Assembly (NCBI RefSeq): GCF_000685215.1
Contig: NZ_ARYJ01000003.1
Location: forward strand, 330,431-394,430
Length of the DNA: 64,000 nt
Direction: 5' to 3'
Origin: Hyphomonas jannaschiana VP2
Lineage (GTDB): Bacteria > Pseudomonadota > Alphaproteobacteria > Caulobacterales > Hyphomonadaceae
The notes under the pieces were generated by a model. The model ran no database searches. It was not told the DNA's origin and saw only the letters and a list, made by a program, of their open reading frames with translations. Positions 1 to 7,050 of this stretch are shown one piece after another. Each line of letters opens with the position of its first letter. The stretch's first letter is position 1. Both the position numbers and the translations under genes were made by a program.

Positions 1-1
1 A

Positions 2-1036
2 GTCCGGGCAGAGATTGCAACACAGTACGATAATATTGCGTTCACGGAGAAAAAGCTCGCCCTGCTCCTTGCGGATATTGAGCGTGACGGGTTGGCGGAC
101 AACACGGTTGTGATCGTCACGACCGACCATGGTGATGGCTTTCCAAGGGCGAAGCGGTCGATATACGATTCCGGTATTCGTGTGCCGATGATGATCCGCT
201 TCCCGGATCGTCACGATGCGGGGCACGAACGAAGCGATCTGGTCAGTTTCGTGGACCTGGCGCCGACAATCCTGTCAGCGGCAGGCGCACCAACACCTGG
301 CTGGTTGCAAGGACGCGATTTCCTGGGATCCGGACTGAACGCGCACAATCGCTATGTCTTTGCAGCCAGCGATCGCATGGACGCCTGGATGGACCGTAGC
401 AAGGCAGTCCGGGACAGCCGTTACAAGCTGATCCGAAATTATCAGCCTGACGTGCCGCTCCTACAGCCAGTCGCCTTCCGGGAGAACCTTAGATCGATGC
501 ATGCTCTGGAGCACTTGCGAGATGCGGACGGTCTTACAGAAATACAGCAAACCTATTTCGATACGCCGCGTGCCCCAACTGAACTCTACGATCTGAGGAA
601 TGATCCGGAAGAAACTGTCAATCTGGCGGACAACGCTGCCTATGCAGATGTGAAAACCCGTCTTGCCTCTGCCATGGATAGCTGGCTCGCGCGCACGCCG
701 GACATGTCCGCTATGCCTGAAGCTGAAATGGTTGAGCAAATGTGGCCGGGTGGCGAGCAGCCGGTGACTGCGGTTCCAGATATTTTTTTTGAAGCACCAT
801 CCGATTCGTCAGTCGGTTTGAAGTTGATCGGGAATACCCCAGGGGCTTCCCTTGCCTGGCGGTATACGGAAGATGCTGCAGTCAGATGGAGAATCTACAC
901 CGAAGGCATCCGCGTTCCGGAGACGGCCTGCGTCGAGGCCCGCGCTATCCGCTATGGCTACAAAGAAAGCGACATCGCCATGAGGTGTGCCGGGGAAAGC
1001 GCTAGTTCGAACAAAACGGAAGATATTGGAAATTAA
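2..1036 (+). CDS. Sulfatase, C-terminal part (5' end outside window)
   Basis: The frame is open from the first bases of the window, so this is the C-terminal ~345 residues of a larger protein. It belongs to the alkaline-phosphatase-like sulfatases: the visible part has the metal-binding motif TTDHGDG (about residues 40-46 of the fragment), then the K..YDSGIRVPMMIRFP stretch, FVDLAPTIL, and the late LYDLRNDPEETVNLAD motif common in sulfamidase/arylsulfatase-A-like members. The formylglycine CxPSR site would lie upstream and cannot be seen. The last ~75 residues (WRYTED...YTEGIRVPE...EARAIRYGYKES) resemble a small beta-sandwich of the chitobiase C-terminal kind found at the end of some sulfatases. 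The stop is one base before the next gene, suggesting an operon. The substrate (sulfated sugar or aryl sulfate) cannot be told. Confidence 0.85.
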   Translation, partial: VRAEIATQYDNIAFTEKKLALLLADIERDGLADNTVVIVTTDHGDGFPRAKRSIYDSGIRVPMMIRFPDRHDAGHERSDLVSFVDLAPTILSAAGAPTPGWLQGRDFLGSGLNAHNRYVFAASDRMDAWMDRSKAVRDSRYKLIRNYQPDVPLLQPVAFRENLRSMHALEHLRDADGLTEIQQTYFDTPRAPTELYDLRNDPEETVNLADNAAYADVKTRLASAMDSWLARTPDMSAMPEAEMVEQMWPGGEQPVTAVPDIFFEAPSDSSVGLKLIGNTPGASLAWRYTEDAAVRWRIYTEGIRVPETACVEARAIRYGYKESDIAMRCAGESASSNKTEDIGN

Positions 1037-1037
1037 G

Positions 1038-1943
1038 ATGAAGGCATGGACGCACATACTTATGATCGCTGCTGTTGTGGCGGTTTCTTCCGCATGCCAC
1101 GCTGCATCGCAGGAAGTGCCTGAAACGCCAGCTGGCCGGGAACTGCCGTCGCCGCCCGTGCCCGCTCAGGCACCGGACACAGCAAGCCTCCCCTTGCTGC
1201 AGAATGTCGAAGACAAGGCGCAATGGGAAGACTTCCTTGACCAGTTGACTGTGAGAAACACAACGCGGCCAGAGCTCTATCCGGTCCTGCCGGAACCGGA
1301 GAAGGCCAACGGCAAGGCAGTGATCGTGGTGCCTGGCGGCGGGTACTATTTCGTTGCCGTGGAGAATGAAGGATTCCCTGTGGCTCAGCGTTTGGCTGAC
1401 GAGGGCTATGCCGCGTTTGTCCTCAATTATCGAACCCGCTCGACCCCTGCAGATCCTGAAGAGTTCCTGACCCTCATGGCGCAGCAATTTGCCGGTATGG
1501 GCAAGCGCGAGCTGCCTGCCTATCCGCCTGCCATAGAAGACCTGCAACGCGCCATGACATTCGTCTCGCGTCATTGCCCGGACTATGGCTGCACGACCGG
1601 CGAGGTGAACCTGATCGGTTTTTCTGCTGGCGGACTTTCTGTCATCAAGGCGCTGGAAGCACCGCCAGCTGATCTCGAGATCAGCTCGGCGGCGCTGCTC
1701 TATCCACCAATGATGCGGCCGATCCATGCTGCTGTCACACCACCGCTTTTTGTCGCCATCGCGTCGAACGATCCGCTGTTTCAACAAGGTGGCTTTACCC
1801 TGCCCGAAAACTGGTATGGCCAAACGGGACGTCTGGAATTCCATCTTTATCAAGGCGGTGGTCACGGCTTCGGCACGTTGCGAAAGGGAAGCACTGCGGA
1901 AGACTGGCTCGATCAATATGTGTCATGGTTGTCCAGGAGGTGA
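1038..1943 (+). CDS. Exported alpha/beta-hydrolase (BD-FAE/acetylxylan esterase-like), probable lipoprotein
   Basis: I place the start at the ATG at 1038, directly after the sulfatase stop, because it gives a lipoprotein-type signal peptide (MKAWTHILMIAAVVAVSSAC). The mature part is an alpha/beta-hydrolase: an oxyanion-loop VVPGGGYYFVAVENEG, the nucleophile elbow GFSAGG, an Asp in ASNDPLF and a catalytic His in GGGHGFG near the C-terminus. This pattern is typical of feruloyl/acetyl-xylan esterase-like and related carboxylesterases. Pairing with a sulfatase suggests de-esterification and desulfation of an external polymer or glycoside. That role is inference; the fold is well supported. Confidence 0.8.
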   Translation: MKAWTHILMIAAVVAVSSACHAASQEVPETPAGRELPSPPVPAQAPDTASLPLLQNVEDKAQWEDFLDQLTVRNTTRPELYPVLPEPEKANGKAVIVVPGGGYYFVAVENEGFPVAQRLADEGYAAFVLNYRTRSTPADPEEFLTLMAQQFAGMGKRELPAYPPAIEDLQRAMTFVSRHCPDYGCTTGEVNLIGFSAGGLSVIKALEAPPADLEISSAALLYPPMMRPIHAAVTPPLFVAIASNDPLFQQGGFTLPENWYGQTGRLEFHLYQGGGHGFGTLRKGSTAEDWLDQYVSWLSRR

Positions 1944-2111
1944 TGTCTCCCCTGACGGCTAGGTCCACGTAACCATCACTATCATTTGCGAGACGAAAGA
2001 ATCGTCCAGCCAGAACAAACTGCACTTTGGTTCAACGTCAGTTCTCTCTCGGAACAGCAAGTTCCCGTACAACATCTAATGCTGCTGTAACCATTCTGCG
2101 TGGAGGACGCA
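1944..2111. other. Intergenic region before the 2-oxoacid dehydrogenase operon
   Basis: These 168 bases separate the esterase gene from the dehydrogenase operon. No coding frame with a convincing start, no terminator hairpin and no clear promoter boxes were seen. A GGAGG ribosome-binding site at 2102-2106 lies five bases before a TTG at 2112. Confidence 0.4.
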
Positions 2112-3095
2112 TTGAAGCCGTTACAGGAACAGAAACTCTGGATGTACGAGAAGATGGTCGAAAGCCGTCATTTCGAAGATCTCATCAAACGGGCCTATTT
2201 CGAAGGAAAACAGCCTGTCTTCAACATGGCCAAGGGGCCTCTTCCAGGTGAGATGCATCTGTCGGACGGGCAGGAGCCTTGCGCTGTTGGCGTGTGTGCG
2301 CATCTGGCGCCGCAAGACAGTGTCACCGCGACACACAGGCCGCATCATACTGCCATCGCCAAGGGGGTGAATCTCAATGCCATGGCGAGTGAGATCTTTG
2401 GGCGCGCCAATGGGCTGTCCGGAGGCCGTGGCGGACATATGCACCTGTTCGATAAGGCAGTGAATTTCTGCTGCTCGGGCATCATCGCGCAAGGCATGGG
2501 GCCAGCCGTTGGCGCTGCCATGGCGTCAAAGCTGCGTGGCCAACAACATGTGGCGGTGGCATTCATTGGCGAGGGCGCGGCCAATCAGGGTGCCTTCCAT
2601 GAAACGCTGAATCTGGCCGCTGTCTGGAACGCCCCGGTCGTCTTTGTCATTGAAGACAATGCATATGGTATTTCGGTTGCCAAACGTGCTGCCACGGCCA
2701 TTGAACGGAATGCTGACAGGGCAGTTGCTTACGGCATGCCGGGTGTGTTTGTCCCCGGCAACGACCCGGACTTGGTGTTCGATGTTGCCGGTGAAGCCGT
2801 TGCTCGTGCGCGTGCCGGGGAAGGGCCGAGCCTGATAGAGATCGAAACGATACGCCTGGAAGGGCACTTTATGGGAGATGCGGAAGGTTATCGTCCCGAA
2901 GGCGAAAAGGACGCCCTGCATGCGCGTGATCCGATCAAGCTCTACAGGGCCCGCCTGGAAAACCAGGACATACCGCCTGCTGATCTGGACAAGATTGAGC
3001 AGGTTGCGAAGCAACGCGTCTCCGCCGCTTTCGAACATGCGCGCCAGTCTCCTGCACCCGTGTCGGAAGATGCCTTCACAACTGTCTTTGCGTGA
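2112..3095 (+). CDS. Acetoin/2-oxoacid dehydrogenase E1 alpha subunit (AcoA/PdhA-like)
   Basis: Thiamine-diphosphate E1 alpha subunit that decarboxylates a 2-oxoacid or cleaves acetoin, passing the acyl unit to the lipoyl protein. The ThDP/Mg motif runs from GEGAANQG (about residue 153) to VIEDN (about 181), and GRANGLSGGRGGHMHL matches the family core. The downstream part (AYGMPGVFVPGND, GPSLIEIETIRLEGHFMGD) is closest in style to acetoin dehydrogenase AcoA. A GTG at 2100 is also in frame, but TTG 2112 has GGAGG five bases upstream and is preferred. It is the first gene of a five-gene operon. The substrate is unknown. Confidence 0.9.
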   Translation: MKPLQEQKLWMYEKMVESRHFEDLIKRAYFEGKQPVFNMAKGPLPGEMHLSDGQEPCAVGVCAHLAPQDSVTATHRPHHTAIAKGVNLNAMASEIFGRANGLSGGRGGHMHLFDKAVNFCCSGIIAQGMGPAVGAAMASKLRGQQHVAVAFIGEGAANQGAFHETLNLAAVWNAPVVFVIEDNAYGISVAKRAATAIERNADRAVAYGMPGVFVPGNDPDLVFDVAGEAVARARAGEGPSLIEIETIRLEGHFMGDAEGYRPEGEKDALHARDPIKLYRARLENQDIPPADLDKIEQVAKQRVSAAFEHARQSPAPVSEDAFTTVFA

Positions 3096-3107
3096 GGAGC
3101 CACAGTG

Positions 3108-4133
3108 ATGGAAAAGAAGCGTAAACTGACAATCGCGAAAGCCATGTCTGAGGCCATCGCCCTGGAAATGCGTACGAGTCCGGAAGTGCTGGTCATGGGG
3201 GAGGACATCGCCAAACTGGGCGGTGTGTTCGGCAACACGCAGGGGTTGCTTGATGAGTTCGGCCCTGACCGTGTGCGTGACACGCCGATCTCCGAGACGG
3301 CATTTATCGGTACGGCGGTCGGAATGGCAGCCGCTGGCATGAAGCCAGTTGTCGAGCTGATGTTCGTTGACTTCTTTGGCGTATGCATGGACGCGATATA
3401 CAATCTGGCTGCCAAGCAAAGCTATTTCTCGGGCGGCAATGTCACATGTCCGATGGTTCTGATGACGTCTGTCGGTGGCGGCTATGGAGACGCCGGCCAG
3501 CACTCGCAGGCGCTTTTTGCAACCTTCGGCCACTTGCCGGGTCTCAAGGTAGTTATTCCGTCTAACGCCTATGATGCAAAGGGCATGATGGCGGCTGCGA
3601 TCTCTGATCCGAATCCGGTGGTTTTCATGTTCCACAAGGCGCTTCAGGGTATGGGGTGGCTGGGGACTGTTCCGCGTTCGATTACGCACGTGCCAGAAGA
3701 GCGCTATACGATAGCGCTGGACCATGCGCACATTGTCCGCGAAGGCCGGGATATTACACTGGTCGGTCTCGGGCACACTGTGCACCTGGCGCTTGATGCC
3801 GCGGCCGAATTGGAAGGAGAGGGGATCGAGGCAGAAGTCATCGATTTGCGGAGCATCGCGCCGCTCGACAGGGAAACAATTATCAGATCCGTTGCCAAAA
3901 CCGGCGCGCTTATCAGTGTGGACGATGATTATCATTCCTATGGCGTTGGCGCTGAGATCCTCGCCAACGTTGCAGAGCAGGATGACCTTCACCTGAAGGC
4001 ACCGCTGAAGCGTATATCGTATCCGGACATTCCAGTGCCGTTTGCACCCGAAATGGAGCATGCCGTACTGCCCAATGCGGGCAAGATCGTGACTGCGGCT
4101 CGCAAACTACTCAAGGAGAGCGCACATGTCTGA
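3108..4133 (+). CDS. Acetoin/2-oxoacid dehydrogenase E1 beta subunit (AcoB/PdhB-like)
   Basis: Partner of the preceding E1 alpha; together they form the alpha2beta2 ThDP enzyme. Family landmarks are VLVMGEDIAKLGGVFGNTQGL, the conserved RVRDTPISETAFIGTAVGMA, PVVELMFVDF and the transketolase C-terminal domain from about residue 200 (ITLVGLGHTVHLAL, EAEVIDLRSIAPLD). The ATG at 3108 is eight bases after GAGGAG (3094-3099); the GTG immediately before it is less well spaced. The gap to E1 alpha is 12 bases, and the 3' end overlaps the lipoyl-protein gene by 8 bases, which suggests translational coupling. Confidence 0.92.
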   Translation: MEKKRKLTIAKAMSEAIALEMRTSPEVLVMGEDIAKLGGVFGNTQGLLDEFGPDRVRDTPISETAFIGTAVGMAAAGMKPVVELMFVDFFGVCMDAIYNLAAKQSYFSGGNVTCPMVLMTSVGGGYGDAGQHSQALFATFGHLPGLKVVIPSNAYDAKGMMAAAISDPNPVVFMFHKALQGMGWLGTVPRSITHVPEERYTIALDHAHIVREGRDITLVGLGHTVHLALDAAAELEGEGIEAEVIDLRSIAPLDRETIIRSVAKTGALISVDDDYHSYGVGAEILANVAEQDDLHLKAPLKRISYPDIPVPFAPEMEHAVLPNAGKIVTAARKLLKESAHV

Positions 4134-4359
4134 GATCCGTATTCCTGAAGACTGCTGGGATGATGACAGCGAAGGTGCCATCTCCACTTGGTATTTCGAT
4201 GATGGCGACAAGGTCGAGAGTGGCGATGTTGTCTGTGAGGTCATGAACGAGAAGGTATCGACGGAGATTACTGCGCCTGCCTCAGGCCTTCTGAAAATTG
4301 CGGTGCCGGCAGAAACGCCGGTAAAGAAAGGTGCCGTGATTGCTTCGGTGAGTAGCTGA
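4126..4359 (+). CDS. Free-standing lipoyl (biotinyl/lipoyl-attachment) domain protein
   Basis: A 77-residue protein that is a single lipoyl domain and nothing else. The lipoylation hairpin is CEVMNEKVSTEI with the acceptor Lys at residue 43, and the family signature glycines follow in APASGLL. In ordinary dehydrogenase complexes this domain is the N-terminal arm of E2; here it is a separate polypeptide that would shuttle acyl groups between E1 and the acyltransferase encoded next. AAGGAG lies upstream of the ATG. There is no linker and no peripheral-subunit-binding domain, so how it docks is unclear. Confidence 0.88.
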   Translation: MSEIRIPEDCWDDDSEGAISTWYFDDGDKVESGDVVCEVMNEKVSTEITAPASGLLKIAVPAETPVKKGAVIASVSS

Positions 4360-4360
4360 C

Positions 4361-5050
4361 ATGCCGCCCGTAGAGCCAGGACTGCCAAAGCGCATCGGCG
4401 GTGTACGAAAGATTATTGCTGAGCGTATGCTCGCCTCTCTGCATTCTACCGCCCAGCTATCATATCATGGAGATGCGGACGTCACGGATCTGATGGCTCG
4501 CCGCAGTGCGTGGAAGACGGCCAGGCAGGCTATCAGCCTCGAAGACTGCCTCATACATGCCATTGCCCGGACACTGGAAGCATATCCGGACTTCAACGGT
4601 GTGGCCGATGATGTTTCGATCACGCGGCATGAATCCATCGACCTCTCGCTGGCAATCTCGACCCCGATGGGGCTGATGACGCCTGTTCTGCGGGATGTGG
4701 GCTCCATGCCACTTGGTGACATAGCTGACAGGCGACGCGATCTGATCGAGCGGGCGCAGGTCGGCAAGCTCGCTGTGTCCGAAATGAAGGGGGGCAGTTT
4801 TACGCTGTCCAATCTGGGGCATACGCGTGTGCGCTATTTCACGCCGATCCTGAATGCGGGCCAGATCGCGCTGCTTGGCGTTGGTCGCCTGGTGGAGACA
4901 GCTGTTGTTGATGAAGTTGGTCATCCCAAGGCGGCCCGCATGCTGCCGCTATCCCTGACAGCTGATCACCGGATTGTGGATGGAGAGCCGGCCGGTCAGT
5001 TCCTAGACCAGCTTTGCCGGCATCTTGAGCAGTTCCGTGCAAAGCCCTGA
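4361..5050 (+). CDS. 2-oxoacid dehydrogenase E2 acyltransferase, catalytic domain only
   Basis: This 229-residue protein corresponds to the catalytic domain of dihydrolipoamide acyltransferase. It begins with RIGGVRKIIAERMLASLHSTAQ, the usual start of that domain, and carries the active-site HRIVDGEPAG near residue 203 and FTLSNLGHTRVRYFTPILN. It lacks both the lipoyl domain and the E1/E3-binding domain seen in typical E2 proteins of 400 residues or more. The lipoyl domain is supplied by the gene one base upstream. The 3' end overlaps the lipoate ligase gene. The split architecture is intact by sequence: both parts have their own ATG and no frameshift was noticed. Confidence 0.88.
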   Translation: MPPVEPGLPKRIGGVRKIIAERMLASLHSTAQLSYHGDADVTDLMARRSAWKTARQAISLEDCLIHAIARTLEAYPDFNGVADDVSITRHESIDLSLAISTPMGLMTPVLRDVGSMPLGDIADRRRDLIERAQVGKLAVSEMKGGSFTLSNLGHTRVRYFTPILNAGQIALLGVGRLVETAVVDEVGHPKAARMLPLSLTADHRIVDGEPAGQFLDQLCRHLEQFRAKP

Positions 5051-5762
5051 GCGTAACTGCGTCAGGTATTATCGGACGCCGGGTGGGCTGGACTTCGAAG
5101 CCATGCAATTTGAGGCCGTGGCGAACGAGGGGAAGCCGCAGGCGCAACTATATTTCTGGCAGCAGTCGCAATGTCTGGTCGTGCCCCGCGCCTACAGCCG
5201 GCATACCGGGATTGACGCGGCCATGGCGGCGGCGGGCGACCTTGGTTGGAGTGTTCTGTTCCGTGCTTCCGGCGGCTCGTGTGTGTTCCATGGACGTCAG
5301 GTGCTGTGTGTGACACGGCTGATTTGCGAACCTCGCGGAACAAGCGGGATTGATGCTCATTATCGCAGCTTCACGGCATCACTTTCTGGTGCCGCGGAAA
5401 GGCTCGGTGTTACGGGTGTCCGGACCGGTGCAGCACCAGATGCGCCCTGTGACGGCCGGTTCAATCTTCTCGCCGGAGACCGCAAGCTCGCGGGCACGGC
5501 CATGCGCCGGCGGAGCCGGGCCGGGATGGACACGACCCTCGCACATGCCTGTCTGTGGCTGAACGGCCCGCTTGCGCCATCGCTTCACGCTGTGGAAGTG
5601 TTCGAGACCCATCTGGGAACGCACAAAGCCTACCCGGAATCCGCCTGCATTACATTGGAGGAAGCGACAGGTCGGGCAGGTGAGGATCCGGCAGCACTTG
5701 CCAATGACTGGGTGAGTGCGATGATGGCCGACGCTGATCCTACATGCTCAGCAAGCGTGTAA
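5025..5762 (+). CDS. Lipoate-protein ligase A family protein
   Basis: A 245-residue member of the LplA/LipB/BirA fold. It shows the RASGGSCVFHG loop (the R.tGG.avyH motif) and the CDGRFNLLAGDRKLAGTAMRRR stretch, whose lysine binds lipoyl-AMP in this family. Its position in the dehydrogenase operon suggests it attaches lipoate or octanoate to the small lipoyl protein. The start is uncertain: the TTG at 5025 overlaps the acyltransferase gene by 26 bases, GTG 5037 overlaps by 14, and ATG 5103 would shorten the N-terminus. The 3' end overlaps the converging SDR gene by about 23 bases. No E3 gene follows. Confidence 0.75.
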   Translation: MSSSVQSPERNCVRYYRTPGGLDFEAMQFEAVANEGKPQAQLYFWQQSQCLVVPRAYSRHTGIDAAMAAAGDLGWSVLFRASGGSCVFHGRQVLCVTRLICEPRGTSGIDAHYRSFTASLSGAAERLGVTGVRTGAAPDAPCDGRFNLLAGDRKLAGTAMRRRSRAGMDTTLAHACLWLNGPLAPSLHAVEVFETHLGTHKAYPESACITLEEATGRAGEDPAALANDWVSAMMADADPTCSASV

Positions 5763-6510
5763 AGCCGCCATCCACAACCAGGGATTCGCCGGTAATATAG
5801 CTCGCCTCATCACTTGCCAGGAACAGCATGGCACGAGCGATCTCTTCCGGATGTCCCACGCGTTTCATCGCAACAGTCTGAGAGAGCGTCTCCCGCAATT
5901 CCGCCTGATGTCCTGGGGCCAAGCCTTCCTCGGCACGTTGCAGCATCGGCGTATTGATCAGACCAGGGTGTATCGTATTCACTCGAATCCCGAATTGCGC
6001 AAGATCATTCGCGGCCGCGCGGGTCAACCCCATGGCTGCCATCTTGCTCGTCGTGTAGGGACTGGTATTGCCGAAGGCCCTCAAGCCATTAACGGAAGAC
6101 GTGATAACCACGCTCCCGCCACGGTCTTTCATCGTGGCACCAAATACCTGAACCCCTTCGAATACGGCGCGGACATTGATGCGGAGAACCTTGTCGAAGT
6201 CCGCGGGATCAATTTCGAGGATATTCGCCATGGGCCCATCGACCCCTGCATTCAGGAGCGCGATGTCCAGACCACCGAATTCCCGCCGGGCTTTTGTGGC
6301 CAGGATTTCCAGCATACTCCGGTCTGTTGCATCGCCGGTCTCAGGGATGAAGCTTGCACCAATTTCATCAGCGAGGCGCGACACGCCTTCCCCGTTCATA
6401 TCGAGGCCGAGCACGCGGGCACCCGCTTCCGTAAAAACACGAGCGGCAGCAGCGCCGATGCCGCTGGCTGCTCCTGTGATGATGACGGTCTTCCCGGTAA
6501 GGTCTGCCAT
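5740..6510 (-). CDS. Short-chain dehydrogenase/reductase (classical SDR)
   Basis: A 256-residue NAD(P)-dependent oxidoreductase of the classical SDR type. It has the TGAASGIG nucleotide motif near residue 11, NAG in ALLNAGVDG, the catalytic Ser in SSVNG, YTTSK as the Tyr/Lys pair, and a C-terminal ITGESLVVDGGF. I chose ATG 6510 over 6549 because GGGAG lies about seven bases upstream and MADLTGKTVIITG is the usual N-terminus. It is the last gene of the minus-strand ligase-receptor-cupin-SDR operon. It would oxidise or reduce an alcohol/ketone intermediate; the substrate is unknown. Confidence 0.88.
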   Translation of the reverse strand: MADLTGKTVIITGAASGIGAAAARVFTEAGARVLGLDMNGEGVSRLADEIGASFIPETGDATDRSMLEILATKARREFGGLDIALLNAGVDGPMANILEIDPADFDKVLRINVRAVFEGVQVFGATMKDRGGSVVITSSVNGLRAFGNTSPYTTSKMAAMGLTRAAANDLAQFGIRVNTIHPGLINTPMLQRAEEGLAPGHQAELRETLSQTVAMKRVGHPEEIARAMLFLASDEASYITGESLVVDGGFTRLLSM

Positions 6511-6598
6511 TCGGGCGCTCCCATATTGGAAAAGAGGGATACCGGCCATTCAGAGAGACCGGTATCCCGGATAGTTCGAGGAGGAAACAAACGTGGGA

Positions 6599-7027
6599 TC
6601 AGGCGTCGACAGTAAAGGACACCGGTTCCATTTTGCCTTCTGCCACGTCGCTCAGGAGCCGCGCGTCCAGGACCTGGGCAATGTTGCCATTCTCATCCGT
6701 GAACGCGATCGGGCCGTAGCCGATGAAGAGCAGTTCTGTCTCGACATCGACATTCGTGTCCGCATGAACTGCGCCGAGAGGTTCATAGCCCCAGTCGCCA
6801 GCTTTCGCGGTGCTGTCCTTGTACTTGAGTTCGCCCTTCAGCATCAGGAATTCGCCGGCACCGAGATGATAGTGACCTGCAAACATTCCGCCGGCATCAA
6901 GCTTCAGAATGATCGAAAATTGTCCGGTCTCGGGGCTTACCCGCAAAAGACGGTAATAGGCTCCGTTGCCCAGGCTGTGCCAAGCTAGGTCTTTCGGACT
7001 GTAGAGCAGTTCTTCTTCTTCGCGCAT
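6599..7027 (-). CDS. Cupin-domain protein, 2,4'-dihydroxyacetophenone dioxygenase-like
   Basis: A 142-residue single-cupin protein. The metal-binding motif GHYHLGAGEFLMLKGELKY supplies two His and a Glu, and the second cupin motif is around GAVHADTNVD. The arrangement (a ~40-residue leader ending in RLLRVSPETG, then AGDWGYEPLGAVH) resembles the family of 2,4'-dihydroxyacetophenone dioxygenase, an iron enzyme that cleaves a C-C bond, and of ChrR-like cupins. It sits 23 bases downstream of the TonB receptor in the operon. A dioxygenase role in an aromatic or ketone pathway is plausible but not proven by the sequence. Confidence 0.65.
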   Translation of the reverse strand: MREEEELLYSPKDLAWHSLGNGAYYRLLRVSPETGQFSIILKLDAGGMFAGHYHLGAGEFLMLKGELKYKDSTAKAGDWGYEPLGAVHADTNVDVETELLFIGYGPIAFTDENGNIAQVLDARLLSDVAEGKMEPVSFTVDA

Positions 7028-7050
7028 ATCAGGGTCTCCAGGTTTGGTCG

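Noticed and set aside
1..1036. Truncated sulfatase pseudogene
   Set aside because: The frame is open to the first base of the window, so the missing N-terminus is explained by the window edge.
2526..4061. 511-codon open frame opposite the E1 subunit genes
   Set aside because: The E1 alpha and beta frames carry complete family motifs; the antisense frame spans the boundary of two real genes.
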